DNA of 64,000 nt, taken from Oreohelix idahoensis. Its lineage: Eukaryota > Mollusca > Gastropoda > Stylommatophora > Oreohelicidae. Every line of letters begins with the position of its first letter. Within the stretch, counting starts at the first letter, position 1. Under the pieces are notes generated by a model. The model worked only from the letters and a program-made list of their open reading frames with translations. It ran no database searches and was not told the DNA's origin. Of the stretch, positions 11,752 through 22,496 are shown piece by piece. Where the stretch lies: the NCBI GenBank assembly GCA_024509875.1, contig JAMPIV010000597.1, positions 310,001-374,000 on the forward strand. Direction: 5' to 3'. Both the position numbers and the translations under genes were made by a program.

Positions 11752-11945
11752 CATCTCATAGCATTACTGATCTAGAGCTCTGTAATATGTATACAGTTAG
11801 AGGTGTTAGAGACTTCACCATACTAGGTCCAGCATCGAGAAGTGGGGTGATCAGTTCCCTTCCTCGCTGCCTTTTCTTTCCCTAACTCAAGAGCAGAGTC
11901 AGGTACCCATTTACAGCTGGGTAGGCTGGTGCTGGCAATACCGAT
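11752..11945 (-). mobile_element. SINE S1, copy 2 (head missing)
   Basis: The plus strand contains ATCTCATAGCATTACTG, GTTAGAGACTTCACC, ACTAGGTCCAGCATCGAG, CAAGAGCAGAGTCAGGTACC and GCTGGGTAGGCTGG, the same order as copy 1. The tRNA-like head is absent, so the copy is 5'-truncated. Confidence 0.7.
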
Positions 11946-12204
11946 AATTAAGGCATCTACAAGCGTTTAATATGATTCCATAATTTCGGTTGTTGTCATT
12001 GTATGTGCTTCCCGGCGAGCATCGAAGTAGAAATATTATCGTCAACAATTAATCTGATCTTTTTTGCGTTGCTTTTGGCCTGGTGCCCTAATCACGTGCT
12101 TAATGTGGGGTTATTATAATCCGGTCCTGTAGGCACCCCATGCCTAGCCTTTCTTATTTGCCTCATACGAGATGCCTGGTCGGGACAAAAAAATAGATAA
12201 ATGT

Positions 12205-12425
12205 AACTCCACAGCAGATAATGCCGTAAGGATGAAAGTGTTAGAGACTTCACTATACTAGGTACAGCTTCCAGAGGTGGTGTGACCAGTTCCTGTCCTC
12301 GTCCTTTTGCGTTCTCTAACTCAAGAGCAGAGTCACGTGCCAGATTACAGCTGCATATACTGCAGTGCGACGCCTCCGTGTAAACTTCGTTCCGTGAAAC
12401 TAGCGTTCTAACCAGTCTGCCAAGT
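12205..12425 (-). mobile_element. SINE S1, copy 3
   Basis: Same body as copies 1 and 2 (GTTAGAGACTTCACTATAC, CAAGAGCAGAGTCACG), and the minus-strand head GCAGACTGGTTAGAACGC at the right end keeps a recognisable A box. The B box region is degraded. Confidence 0.7.
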
Positions 12426-13190
12426 GGTAATATTAATTATTGCTGCCATTTCGCGCCCTGGTAGCACGCAGGCGAAAATAGCTTAATGCCAGTTATCAAA
12501 ATCTTAGTTTTATCGAATAACGGGTCGAAAAGCGTCCATATGTGCTCCCGGAACCAAATATCTGTGCCTTGCTCACACTGACCCGGTAAGAAGCTGGCTT
12601 TGAGGATGCCATAGGCTGTGTTGAACGTCATAAAATCAATAAGAACCCTGAGATAAATAGTGCCACACTAGGCAGACAAGTCGCGTTTGGCGCTGTGTGC
12701 CTGCCAACTGTCTCGGTGTAGGGAGTTCGTGTTTTAGCCTTTACATTCGGAGTCTGAGCCTCCACTTCGCAGCCGAAAATTTCTCGTTTAAAAAAAAAAA
12801 TTTTTCTTTCAGGGTTTGTAACAGAATTTTGCTTCATAAATAAACCGTTCTAAAAAATAAAACCATCTTGGACTACTGGTGGCATAACGGACGATTGCAT
12901 ACTGGTGTTATTTGTGCCTAGAGCTGTGGTATTGATGTGTTGATTCCATTGTTACTCGCTGAACCTTGGTGTCGCTTTTCGCTGTGTGCGTGTAACATTT
13001 CATAGCGAATAAATTAGATACACGTAAGAATTTATTTTTCCCGCCGGTGTTCGAAACGCACAGAATATGCTAGTAACAGCTTTACCAAGATATTTAGTTT
13101 CATCTTTTCTCAACACTTTAGAAAAAGAAAGAAAAAATCCTACAGACTAGTTTTTGCTTGATAACATTTCGCGAAGCGCGATTATTGTGT
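12426..13190. other. Stretch without recognised gene
   Basis: No domain, repeat or element end was recognised. Includes a short A-run near 12788. Confidence 0.45.
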
Positions 13191-13194
13191 CCCT

Positions 13195-13440
13195 GTAGTT
13201 TAAGTATCATAGGCCTGTGCTCCAATGGCGATGGATAGGACATACAGTGAGGAAACATGTGGATAGTATCACAAGGCAATCCATTTTCGTGAATCCCCGG
13301 ATAGAAGAGGAAGAGGGAGCCCGAAGAACACATGGAGAAGAGAACTGGACGGAGACAGACATGACAGCTATGGCACAGGACGACGTGACGTAAGTTTGTT
13401 GAAGGCCTATGCTCCGTGGGGAGCTAAAGGGTGATACATG
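13195..13440 (+). pseudogene. Family A LINE, 3' end fragment
   Basis: CCAATGGCGATGGATAGGAC, GAGGAAACATGTGGATAG, CACATGGAGAAGAGAACTGG and GTTGAAGGCCTATGCTCC match the last 250 bases of family A. Internal indels destroy the frame. A family J fragment follows directly. Confidence 0.75.
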
Positions 13441-13499
13441 AGGTCTATGACGAGTACCCGCTGACTATAACCGTCACATTCATACCAGAAAGAGCGCAG

Positions 13500-13760
13500 C
13501 GGAGAATAGTTGACCGCAGGATAATTTTATTGTATTCGACTGATCCTCCAGGGAACAGTAGAAGGTAAACGGAGAAGAGGAAGGCAAAGACAATCCTGGG
13601 CTGATAACATCAAAGAATAACAGCAGGACACGGTTTTTCCACACTTGTACGCATTGCTGAGGATAGAGAGCAGTGGAGGACCCTGTCTGCTGATGCTTCC
13701 ACCATGGCACCCCTACGACCCATGACGAGTTACGGGTTGAGATGACCATGATGAATTTTA
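13500..13760 (+). pseudogene. LINE family J, C-terminal fragment
   Basis: A plus-strand peptide reads ILQGTVEGKRRRGRQRQSW, ADNIKE, then after a break AEDREQWRTL and APLRPMTSYG. The basic GKRRRGRQR stretch, the W-DNI-K motif and the DR-QWR ending are the usual C-terminus of RTE-like LINE proteins. It differs from families A and B, and is 5'-truncated with at least one frame break. Confidence 0.6.
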
Positions 13761-13764
13761 TTGT

Positions 13765-14315
13765 ACTGACATCAAACTTGTGCAGTTTTCTGAACTGATC
13801 ACAACTTCGCCATTTTGGAGATTTATGTGTCATGAGAAATCATGTCAAATCCACATACTTAGTTCATTCACTTCCGTTCGCATGAAAAGGGACATATCAA
13901 GATGACAACTGAACATCTGTTGCAAGGGTGTCCAACATAATAGGAACAGAGAAAGCACATGACAGTCACCAACGTCATTCCTGGAAGAAAAAAAAACTCG
14001 ATAGGGATGCCAGAAACCTCAAGTAGACCACTGCTGTCTTTAAACATATCCAAGGTGACATCTGAAAGTGTACGAAGAAGAAAAAAGGGACACGTTTAAG
14101 GAATGTTCCAGAGCATTATAAACAGATCGATATCAGACGGTCTCTACAGTTTAGCCACGGCTCTGCTAGTATTGGACATGACTTGAATATTAGTACCCTT
14201 CCGAACTGTGTTTTATCAGCATAAAATATTAGGTGTCGTAGCAGATGTCTTGCTAATTAAATGTCTTGTCCCTTTATGAACGTACCGCACGTTTCGCTTG
14301 TCGAGTTGGTTTACA
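13765..14315. other. Stretch without firm gene call
   Basis: Near 13890-13950 one frame reads KMTTEHLLQGCP, reminiscent of the histidine/cysteine tail of RNase H LINE proteins, but the flanks do not support it. Nothing else was recognised. Confidence 0.3.
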
Positions 14316-14323
14316 CTGTAGGC

Positions 14324-14699
14324 CAGTGATTCCCAAACGGTGCAACGCGAGGGGACGGGAAGATTCAATAAGAGTCAAGGATCTAGAGACATTTTCAAAA
14401 AATGCATATGCCAAAAATAAATATGGTCATTTTCTTATTTATTTTTTTGCATGTGCTATAATATGTGTATAGAAACCCGTAGAATTTTCCAGACGTTTCC
14501 AAATTTTATTCAGTAATATTTAAAAAAAAGTTAAAAATAATGTAAATTATAAATATAGGTACTCCAATACTCTCTTCGTGGCACGTAAAAACCGGTTTTG
14601 TTTTTGAATGTATTTCTTATCAATAAAAAATGTGATGTGGCGCGAGCAAATTTTCATTGCAAAAGTGCAGCCCAGAGACAAAAAGTTTGGAAACCACTG
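14324..14699. mobile_element. hAT-type MITE with 8-bp TSD
   Basis: The left end is CAGTGATTCCCAAAC and the reverse complement of the right end is CAGTGGTTTCCAAAC, an imperfect terminal inverted repeat of about 15 bp. It is flanked by the perfect 8-bp duplication CTGTAGGC at 14316-14323 and 14700-14707. CAGTG-type ends with an 8-bp TSD are the signature of hAT superfamily elements. At 376 bp without a transposase frame it is non-autonomous. Confidence 0.9.
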
Positions 14700-14907
14700 C
14701 TGTAGGCCTTCAAAATAGTTATTGACCTTTTATGTAATTACTAATCACGTGCCAGGTAATGTTCGTTTCATCATTTCGGCGCAAAGATTAATGCATAAGA
14801 GTTGTTTGCACGTACCAACTGATGAATGAAAATTGCTTTCAGTCTGTGACACTGGGGGGGGGGATAATAATGACTGTAAATTGGGATGATAAGAACCTGA
14901 CAATACC

Positions 14908-15206
14908 ATGGGGGTGATGATAATTCTTTTATCACAGACAGGATGATAATTGTTTTATCACAGACATGATGATAATTGTTTTCTAACAGACAGGATAAGA
15001 ATTGTTTTATCACAAACAGGATGATAATTGTTTTATCACAGACATGATGATAATTGTTTTATTGCAAACAGGATGATACTTGTTTTGTCACAAACAGGAT
15101 GATAATTGTTTTGTCACAAACAGGATGATAATGGTTTTATCACAGACAGGAATGTATTTATTTTATCACAAATAGGGTGATATTTGTTTTATCACAAACA
15201 GGATAA
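14908..15206 (+). repeat. 26-bp minisatellite array
   Basis: About 11 units of a 26-bp repeat of the form GATGATAATTGTTTTATCAC plus AGACAG. Variants include ATG for AGG and AAACAG for AGACAG. It is flanked on the left by a G run near 14855. Confidence 0.9.
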
Positions 15207-15480
15207 TAATCGCTTGCGTGGGGCATAGAGAGGATAATAAACATTTTGAATGTGCTTCATGGCGCCCAAAGCGATATGTGGACAGCATGGGGGAAAAAAC
15301 ACGTCACCGAACTGGGAATAGGAATGTGGAGAAGGAACGACACGGCAAGGGAGAAATGTAGGAGCATTGCGCTTCCAACAAAGAACTTTTAGGATGTTAT
15401 AAGGCATTTGTAGGATAAAGAGAGAGGGATAGTACCTCAGGGTGAGAGACAGCCATGTCCTTTTTAGGATAGTCAGGATC
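15207..15480. other. Spacer before LINE B
   Basis: No recognised feature. The 5' boundary of LINE B probably falls here or just to the right. Confidence 0.4.
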
Positions 15481-15499
15481 CTATTTGGTTCTCCTCTCT

Positions 15500-15753
15500 T
15501 TGTCTAGCTCATGTATGGCTCCTAGAATACCGCTTGTGTACGGCGGTGGCCACATCCCGGGCAACAGTCTTGGCTGACTGGCTAAACTACATGGGTGGAG
15601 TAGGAGCAATCTTACTCAAGGGAATGTCCATCCCTAGTACACAAAGACTGAGACGGTGAGTGAGGCGGAGGAATCTGAGAAGATCAACGGCTCGCAAAGC
15701 GAAACAGCAAAGTGTGTGGCGCACTAGAGGCATGTCGGACATAGAAAAAGACA
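15500..15753 (+). other. Putative 5' UTR of LINE B
   Basis: The roughly 250 bases before the start codon are more GC-rich than their surroundings. One frame reads DWLNYMGGVGAILLKG, but stops close it. RTE-type elements use an internal promoter in this position; no promoter motif can be identified by eye. Confidence 0.4.
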
Positions 15754-18700
15754 ATGGCTAGCCACCGTGGAAGAGATTGGGGCCTTACCACGTACTTCCT
15801 ACAGAAAGTAATGGAATCACAACAACAAGATAAGAACCGATATGTAGAGAACTCTCTGTCCCCTGGGGAAGAATCTACTGTACAAATTAACAGGGAAGAG
15901 GCAACTCCTCTAATGAGTAAGGAAGTACATAATGACGAGTGTTCCTTAAATTCTGTTGAAAGGGAGCATTCTGAGAAAGACCACCTAAAAACTAGTAGGA
16001 GAAGCCTAAAAATAGGAACATGGAATGTTAGAACTTTAAACGGAGAAGGAAAGCTGGACAATCTTATATTAGAGGCAACCGACATGAAACTCGATATACT
16101 GGGAGTTGCAGAGGCAAGACTTTTGGATACAGGCTACATAACAAGAGACCAGTACACGCTTATACACTCAGGAGGAGAAAAACACGAAAGAGGGGTAGGA
16201 ATGTTGATAAAGAAGGAGTTAGAAAAATACGTATGTGGATACTGGACACACAATGACAGAATGATGTTACTAAAGATGAGAGCAAAGCCATTCGACATAT
16301 CAATCTTACAAACTTATGCACCAACTAAAGATTACAGCGAGGAAGAAATAGAAGAATACTATGAAGAGCTACAACACACACTTAAACCAGTCAAATCTAC
16401 AGATGTGTTGATAGTAATGGGTGATATGAATGCAAAAGTAGGAAAAGGAAAATACAAGAAAATAGTAGGACAGTATGGATTAGGGACAAGAAATGATAGA
16501 GGAGACAGACTTATCCAGTTCTGTGAAGAAAACCAGCTGGTCATATGTAACACCTTTTTTGAACATCACCCAAGGAAATTATACACATGGAAAAGCCCAG
16601 GAGATGTAACACGTAATCAAATCGACTATATCATGATAAAACATAGATTTAAGAACAGTGTCACAAGTGCAAAGACACATCCTGGCGCCGACATAAATTC
16701 AGATCACAATCCAGTTGTCATCAAAGTAAATATAAAGCTGAAAAGAGCAGGAAACAGAAGACAGGAGGAACCCCAGATAGAAATATCAGCGCTGAAACAA
16801 CCAGATATAAAACAGAAATATTTAATCGAAGTCAAAAATAAATACCAACAGTTATTGACAGAAAGCATGGAGCAGTATAGAAGAGAAAACCCAGAAGAAA
16901 AAGCAACCGCAAAATGGGAATGCTTAAAAACAAGCATACAATCAGCAAATGCAAATTTACCTAAAAAGGAGTCTAAGAAAAATCAAATTTGGATGACAGA
17001 TGACATCTTGAATAAAATGGCAGAAAGAAAGAAAGCAAAAAATACTCCAGAATATAAAACAATAGACAATGACATACGTACTATGTGTAGAGAAGCAAAA
17101 GAACGGTGGATAGAAACAAAATGTAAGGAAATAGAAGACTTGGAAGCGAAGCACATGACAAGAGATATGCATGAAGAAATAAAGAAATTATCAAATCGGT
17201 CGCGGTTTGCACAAGGAGGAAGCTGTATCAAGAACAAAAATGGTGTAATATTACTTGATGAGAAAGACATATCAAACAGATGGGCAGAATACGTAAAAGA
17301 ACTATTCAAGGACAACAGAGGTAAAAAACCATCACCAGATTCTAATGAAGGCCCACACATTCTCAGATCAGAAGTAGAGAATGCCATTCATATGATACAA
17401 AAAGGAAGATCAGCAGGCATGGATAACATAAACATTGAAATGATAGAAGCTCTGGAGAGCTTTGGTATAGATACAATCACAGAAATATGCAATGATATAT
17501 ACAATACAGGATATTTACCACACGACATGAAGACATCAGTTTTTATAACATTGCCCAAAAAACCAAATGCAACAGAATGTTCAGACTTCAGAACAATCAG
17601 CCTGATGAGTCATGCAATTAAGATACTGCTCAAAATCATACAGGAAAGAATAAAAAGTAAAGTAGACAGCGAAATCCAAGAAGAACAGTTTGGTTTTAGA
17701 CGGAACAGTGGAACAAGAGAGGCAATATTTTGCCTAAGAAGATTAGCAGAAAAATATACAGAGGTCCAAAAAAGTATGTATATGTGCTTCATTGACTATA
17801 AGAAGGCTTTTGACAGAATCCATCATGAGAAAATAATTGAATGCCTCAAAGACATAGGTATTGATGGAAAAGATATAAGAATACTCAGTAACCTTTATTG
17901 GGAGCAAACTGCCACAGTAAGATCGGGAAGGAATTATTCACCATACATAGACATAAAAAGAGGTGTCAGACAAGGTTGTGTGCTGTCCCCCTGCCTATTT
18001 AATTTATACACCGAAAAAATTTTCAAACAGATACAGGAAATACCAGGACTGAACATCAGTGGAAGATCAATAAACAACCTTAGATATGCAGATGATACCG
18101 TGTTGTTAGCTGAAAGCGAACAGGAGTTACAAGAACTAGTGAAGCAAGTGAACAGTATAAGTCATGAATATGGACTCGACATTAATATTGAGAAAACTAA
18201 AACTATGATAATTAGCAAAACAGATGATAAACCCACATTAAAGATAAGCGTAAATGGGAAAATCCTGGAACAAGTCAAGAGCTACGTATATCTTGGTCAT
18301 ATAATAACAGAAGATGGCAGATGTGAAACAGAAATCAAGAAGAGAATAGGAATGGCCAAAGCTACATTCAACAACATGAAACATATACTGACATCCAAAC
18401 AGTTATCTCATAAATTAAAACTGAGAATCATAAAGTGTTATATATATTCTGCATTTCTGTATGGTGCAGAAACATGGACGATGAATAAGCATTTGGAAGA
18501 AAGAATTGAGGCTCTTGAAATGTGGATATATAGAAGAATGGGGCGTATCTCATGGAAAGAGATGAAAACAAATAAGGAGGTCCTAGAAAATCTAGGTATG
18601 AAAAGAGAACTAATGAGAGAGGTCAAAGTTCGGCAGCTAAAATACTTTGGCCACATAAAAAGGCATAACACCTTGCAGAAGACCATAACAGAAGGGAGAG

Positions 18701-18858
18701 TTGAAGGTAAACGTGCAAGGGGAAGACAGCGCTATAAGTGGGAAGATAACATCAAGAGATGGACGGGAAAGAGTCTATCAGAGTGTACCACCAAGACAAG
18801 AGACAGAAGACGTTGGAGATCCATTACAGCCAACCTCCGTTGTGGAGATGGCAACTGA
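15754..18858 (+). CDS. RTE-like LINE family B, intact endonuclease-reverse transcriptase
   Basis: An uninterrupted 1034-codon frame encodes the whole replication protein of a non-LTR retrotransposon. Residues about 85-330 form the APE endonuclease that nicks target DNA: IGTWNVRTLNGEG, GVAEARL, QTYAPT, VMGDMNAKVG, NQIDYIMI and SDHNPVV are all present. The RT follows: EEQFGFRRNSGTRE, MCFIDYKKAFDRI (first catalytic Asp), RGVRQGCVLSPCLF, and LRYADDTVLLAES with the YADD core. The C-terminus has YGAETWTMNK, GHIKRHN and GKRARGRQRYKW. ATG 15754 is the first in-frame start after a TAG at 15742-15744. There is no ORF1, as usual for RTE/BovB-type elements. All key residues look intact, so the protein may be functional. 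Confidence 0.93.
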   Translation: MASHRGRDWGLTTYFLQKVMESQQQDKNRYVENSLSPGEESTVQINREEATPLMSKEVHNDECSLNSVEREHSEKDHLKTSRRSLKIGTWNVRTLNGEGKLDNLILEATDMKLDILGVAEARLLDTGYITRDQYTLIHSGGEKHERGVGMLIKKELEKYVCGYWTHNDRMMLLKMRAKPFDISILQTYAPTKDYSEEEIEEYYEELQHTLKPVKSTDVLIVMGDMNAKVGKGKYKKIVGQYGLGTRNDRGDRLIQFCEENQLVICNTFFEHHPRKLYTWKSPGDVTRNQIDYIMIKHRFKNSVTSAKTHPGADINSDHNPVVIKVNIKLKRAGNRRQEEPQIEISALKQPDIKQKYLIEVKNKYQQLLTESMEQYRRENPEEKATAKWECLKTSIQSANANLPKKESKKNQIWMTDDILNKMAERKKAKNTPEYKTIDNDIRTMCREAKERWIETKCKEIEDLEAKHMTRDMHEEIKKLSNRSRFAQGGSCIKNKNGVILLDEKDISNRWAEYVKELFKDNRGKKPSPDSNEGPHILRSEVENAIHMIQKGRSAGMDNINIEMIEALESFGIDTITEICNDIYNTGYLPHDMKTSVFITLPKKPNATECSDFRTISLMSHAIKILLKIIQERIKSKVDSEIQEEQFGFRRNSGTREAIFCLRRLAEKYTEVQKSMYMCFIDYKKAFDRIHHEKIIECLKDIGIDGKDIRILSNLYWEQTATVRSGRNYSPYIDIKRGVRQGCVLSPCLFNLYTEKIFKQIQEIPGLNISGRSINNLRYADDTVLLAESEQELQELVKQVNSISHEYGLDINIEKTKTMIISKTDDKPTLKISVNGKILEQVKSYVYLGHIITEDGRCETEIKKRIGMAKATFNNMKHILTSKQLSHKLKLRIIKCYIYSAFLYGAETWTMNKHLEERIEALEMWIYRRMGRISWKEMKTNKEVLENLGMKRELMREVKVRQLKYFGHIKRHNTLQKTITEGRVEGKRARGRQRYKWEDNIKRWTGKSLSECTTKTRDRRRWRSITANLRCGDGN

Positions 18859-18990
18859 TGAAAAAAAGGCATTTGAAGAAGGCAACGAATTAAAAACAAA
18901 ACAAAAAAGTTACTACTGTAATGAGAAAAGGAAGATGCCAATAGGAAGAGAATTTGAAGACACCGACAGCGAATTATAATTACTGTAAGA
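18859..18990 (+). other. LINE B 3' UTR
   Basis: A-rich sequence between the stop codon and the start of the minus-strand family A fragment at 19015. The exact 3' end and TSD could not be fixed. Confidence 0.4.
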
Positions 18991-19014
18991 CTCCAAGATT
19001 TCAATCAGTCATTT

Positions 19015-19330
19015 ATTGCTCTTCTGTTCTCTGATACTTCCTGTCCTGTGTCGTCCTTTCTCAGACTTTTCATGTCTGTCTCCAGTTCTCTATTATGCTT
19101 TCAGTCTCCGTTTATCTCTCTTACTTTGGGGGTTCCAGAACAAGGACTGTCTTGTAATGTTTTCAGCAGGTTTGACCAGTTTGTGTGTCCTATCTAACGC
19201 TAACGCCTTCTTCTCACCTCTTGTTCCACGAGTACTTGTCTGGTTCTTGTCGTCACTTCCACATCCGGGATCTTGTTATACCATTTAAATCCGTAACCTG
19301 CAGAAACACTGATTTATGAGTCTTTAACGT
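19015..19330 (-). pseudogene. Family A LINE fragment
   Basis: The plus strand shares GGGGGTTCCAGAACAAGGAC, TGTCTTGTAATG, TTCTTCTCACCTCTTGTTCC and TTATACCATTTAAATCC with the copy at 63150-63330. About 300 bases of the C-terminal coding region are present with indels, and the fragment is abutted by a minisatellite on the right. Confidence 0.7.
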
Positions 19331-19387
19331 TTTTGTTCCTGTTGGGGTTCATGATAACTGCTTCGAGTATACCACCAGGTGGGGTAT

Positions 19388-19456
19388 CTTTCTTCTTCTT
19401 CTTCTTCTTCTTCTTCTTCTTCTTCTTGTTCTTCTTCTTCTTCTTCTTCTTCTTCC
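19388..19456 (+). repeat. TTC trinucleotide microsatellite
   Basis: About 22 TTC units with one TTG interruption. It produces poly-Glu, poly-Ser and poly-Phe frames that are not genes. Confidence 0.95.
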
Positions 19457-19461
19457 GCGTT

Positions 19462-19477
19462 CGTCCTGAAAAGGACG
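19462..19477 (-). other. Histone-type stem-loop, isolated copy
   Basis: On the minus strand CGTCCTTTTCAGGACG forms a perfect 6-bp stem with a UUUC loop, the architecture of the metazoan histone 3' stem-loop. The local context GTTCG-CCTGAAAAGGACG on the plus strand resembles LINE G at 58208-58226. No coding sequence is attached. Confidence 0.5.
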
Positions 19478-20039
19478 TTCTGTCGCCGTTTACAGCAAAG
19501 CTGCGATATTTGCGCCTTTCGGCCCGACACATTCGGTTTCAGCATGGCATTTTTTGGACCGGGTTAGCCTTCCCTATTCAATCCCTACTCTCTCAGCCAG
19601 CAGTCAAGCTATGGGTCGCTGACTGCATTTATCACTGTTGCTGCGTCTTCGGTCCCAGGTGGGGTTTGATAATCACTTTGAGTATAGCACAATGTAGGGC
19701 TTAAAAATCACTGTGAGTGTATCAGGATGTAGGGCTTAATAATCAATTTGAGTATATCACTGATCAGAAGGTAAGGTTTGATAATCACTCTGAGTATATA
19801 AGGAGGTAGGGTTTAATAATCACTTAGTATATCAGGAAGTAGGGTTTAACAATCACTGAGTATAGCACGATGTAGGGCTTAATAATCAATTTGAGTACCG
19901 TATATCATGAGGTAGGGTTTAATAATCACTGAGTATAGCTCGATTTAGGGCTTAATAATTAATTTGAGTTTATCAGGAAGTAGAGTTTAATAATCACTTT
20001 CAGTATATTACGAGGTCAAGTGTGGTCGAATGTCATGCC

Positions 20040-20555
20040 CCAAGGCGTAGGCGATCGTGTACCTCCACAAATCTGGATGTTTGGTGATGTTCCTCAATAA
20101 TGTGGTTTGTCATGTCCCATGCCATTGTGTCAGGCAGTGCATGATCGATTCTGTCTTTCTCCGTCTACTTCTCTGTCCCTTTATTTTTTTTTCTATTGTC
20201 ACGATTTTTCTAAGTACTCCTCTTTTCATTAGACGTGGAATGAAGTCTGACTGCCTTCTGCTTGTAATAATATTTCATTACCCGTTCAGCTTTTCTCACG
20301 TTAGTTAGTCCATGGGATTCTTTACATTCTTCCAGAAACCACATCTGTTGCTTCTTGCATGGTTTTTTTTAAAAAATCCGTTTGCCCTGTGTTCAGAACT
20401 CACTTCCCTAAAATAATATTTGTTCGATGTAACATTCAGAACTCGTTTGTCCTTGTGTTCAGTGATAAGGACTTATTGCATAGAATGGTCCTCATTCTAT
20501 GGAATGCTGTTTTTTATTTTATTTTGCTAGGCATATTCTTTTCGTATTTTCGGTG
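20040..20555. other. Stretch without recognised gene; shares a 50-base block with 21405-21460
   Basis: The block GTCAGGCAGTGCATGATCGA followed by TTCTGTCT and TCTCC occurs at 20129-20175 and again at 21412-21455 in the same orientation. It probably marks an old repeat whose type is unknown. Confidence 0.45.
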
Positions 20556-20559
20556 ATGT

Positions 20560-21335
20560 ATGTTCCATCTAATACAACCACTGAACCTCAGTATTTGAAA
20601 CAGTATGTGTTTTTAAAGAAAATGTTCTATTTATCATAACTCCGCACCAAGACTGGATACTTTATTTGGAGATTATCTTTCTTTGTTAATGTTTTCTCGC
20701 TGTTCGGGGCAATACCTTTTTAATACACTTTCTTTTACTACGGTATCTAACTTTCTGTTTCTTTTTTTAAGACAAGTAATACCGTGTTATCATCACACCA
20801 CTAGCTATATTGTGACCTCTCAACTTGTATTTCCAGTTCATCTTTGATGGCTCTCGTGATATTTTTTGCGGTATAGTGAGAATTGATCTGGTGAAAGGAC
20901 ACATTCCTGCCTAACTTCCTGTTTTATTGATTGGCCACTCCAGTTATACTCAACTCTTACAGCCGTTTTTATTTTCCTTCCTGTACATCTGTTTGATTAT
21001 TCTTAGAACTTTCCATCAGTATTTGTCTTCTAGCATTCTGATGCGTCATTATGGTCCATCTTGCCAAATGTCTTGGTATAATCAATGAAGCACAAGTATA
21101 GATCTTACTTTGCTTCCAGGGCTGTCTCCATTAGTGTTTATATTATGTACAGAGCACTACGTGTCCACTCCTGCTCAACAAATCCACACTGTTCATCTGT
21201 AATTTCCACTTTCATCTTTTGATATTCTCTTCATTATAATTCTTAATAATATTTTGGTCATGCGACTCATACAGCGAATGATCCAGTGATCTTCACATTC
21301 ATTGGCTCCTGATTTATTTAAGAGTTAATGCAATG
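20560..21335 (-). pseudogene. Strongly decayed RTE-like RT fragment (family K)
   Basis: Minus-strand peptides in the correct order are EITDEQCGFVEQ (RT motif near 21165-21205), DLYLCFIDYTKTFGKMDH (motif A, 21060-21106) and QEVRQECVLSP (20893-20925). Between them the frame is broken by stops and indels. Order and spacing match families A and B, but the sequence is closer to B than to A. The FADD/YADD motif could not be located with confidence. Confidence 0.6.
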
Positions 21336-21812
21336 GGTTTTTGTAGGTCGACCGAGATAGGGCGTAGCAATTTCTATGAATGTACCACTAGGTGCTGCTG
21401 TGCTGTCATGGTGTCAGGCAGTGCATGATCGATTCTGTCTATCTCCCTGTACTTCTGTGGACACACATCGAGAAACCTTTTGATATCATTACAAAGCACT
21501 CCTTGTTATTAGAGGCAGAGGACGGCCGGCAAACAGATGGGAGATGAGAGTTGGAGTAAGAAAGGAACGGCAAGAGGGACTGTTACAACATTGGCAAATA
21601 TATGGAAGTTAAAAGAAATCAAGTCCACCACAAAAATAGGAATACTCAATTCTGATGTCAAGGCTATCCTATTGTATGGCTGTGAAACATGGAGAACAGC
21701 AAAAACAACAACACAGAAGTTGCAGACTTTCACAAATCGGTGTTTGTTATAGGGAAGAAAGATTGAAATGACACGACAAAATCCCAAATGTGGAACTGAT
21801 AACAAGTGCCAG

Positions 21813-22196
21813 ACAATCGTCGATGTGTTTGCGTGTTAATCTTGAACCATAATCGAACAATAATTCACTGATTCTGCCATCAACATAACTTGGTAACTCC
21901 GTGAATACAACGTCATAATAACTTGTCATGAAACATCGTAGTTAACGACTACATCTTTTATTCATCTTTATAATACATCACACTATGATTATGTAAGTAT
22001 CAATTGATTCCCATCAAAGGATACTATACACTTCACAGTAATTTCAAATATCATCTACTTGACCTATAGCGGTCATTCTAACCGTCAACAGCATCTTCGT
22101 CGGCTGTATTCATAATATATCGCTTGAATATTGATTTATAGAATCGTTTATGCACGTCTGGCATATATGTAGATTAATGTTCAGACAGTGGTTCTG
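21813..22196. mobile_element. Unclassified 384-bp insertion with 5-bp duplication
   Basis: It interrupts family A between two copies of GCCAG (21808-21812 and 22197-22201). Family A copies at 3575 and 63262 show the uninterrupted site. Its ends do not match TG...CA, and no convincing inverted repeat is seen. AT-rich, no coding frame. Confidence 0.6.
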
Positions 22197-22396
22197 GCCA
22201 GTGAAACAAAAGGGGAAAAAAATAACGGTGGCATTGAGTAAAACACGCGTCGAGGAAACCTGTTGATAGCATTACAAGGCAGTTCTTCTATTAAAATCCA
22301 CAGGTGTAATATAGGTAGAGCAGTACAGAAAAATACACGGAGAAGAGAGCTGGACACACACATAAAAGTGATAGAGAAGACATGGAAAGACCTAAA

Positions 22397-22397
<1 letters not shown>

Positions 22398-22435
<38 letters not shown>
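22398..22435 (+). repeat. Poly-G tract of 38 bases
   Basis: Uninterrupted G run inside the family A fragment. It could form a G-quadruplex. Length in an assembly is unreliable for such tracts. Confidence 0.9.
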
Positions 22436-22438
<3 letters not shown>

Positions 22439-22496
22439 GGACAAGAAGGCGTGGCATGGGTTTGTTGCAGTTAGAGAGCTCCATACTAAGAGGTGA

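Larger units (their letters stand above)
19345..20035 (+). repeat. Diverged minisatellite, unit about 36-40 bp, interrupted by a TTC tract
   Basis: Units of the form GTAGGGTTTAATAATCACTT followed by GAGTATATCA(C/G)GAG are repeated about ten times at 19660-20035. One related unit (GATAACTGCTTCGAGTATAC) lies left of the TTC tract. Variation is high: GGCTT versus GGTTT, and CAC versus CAA. Confidence 0.75.

Noticed and set aside
13885..13960. TTEHLLQGCP-like peptide suggesting an RNase H LINE tail
   Set aside because: Too short, followed at once by stops, and no RNase H motif upstream.
19314..19704. Frames with poly-Glu, poly-Phe and poly-Ser
   Set aside because: Produced by the TTC microsatellite.
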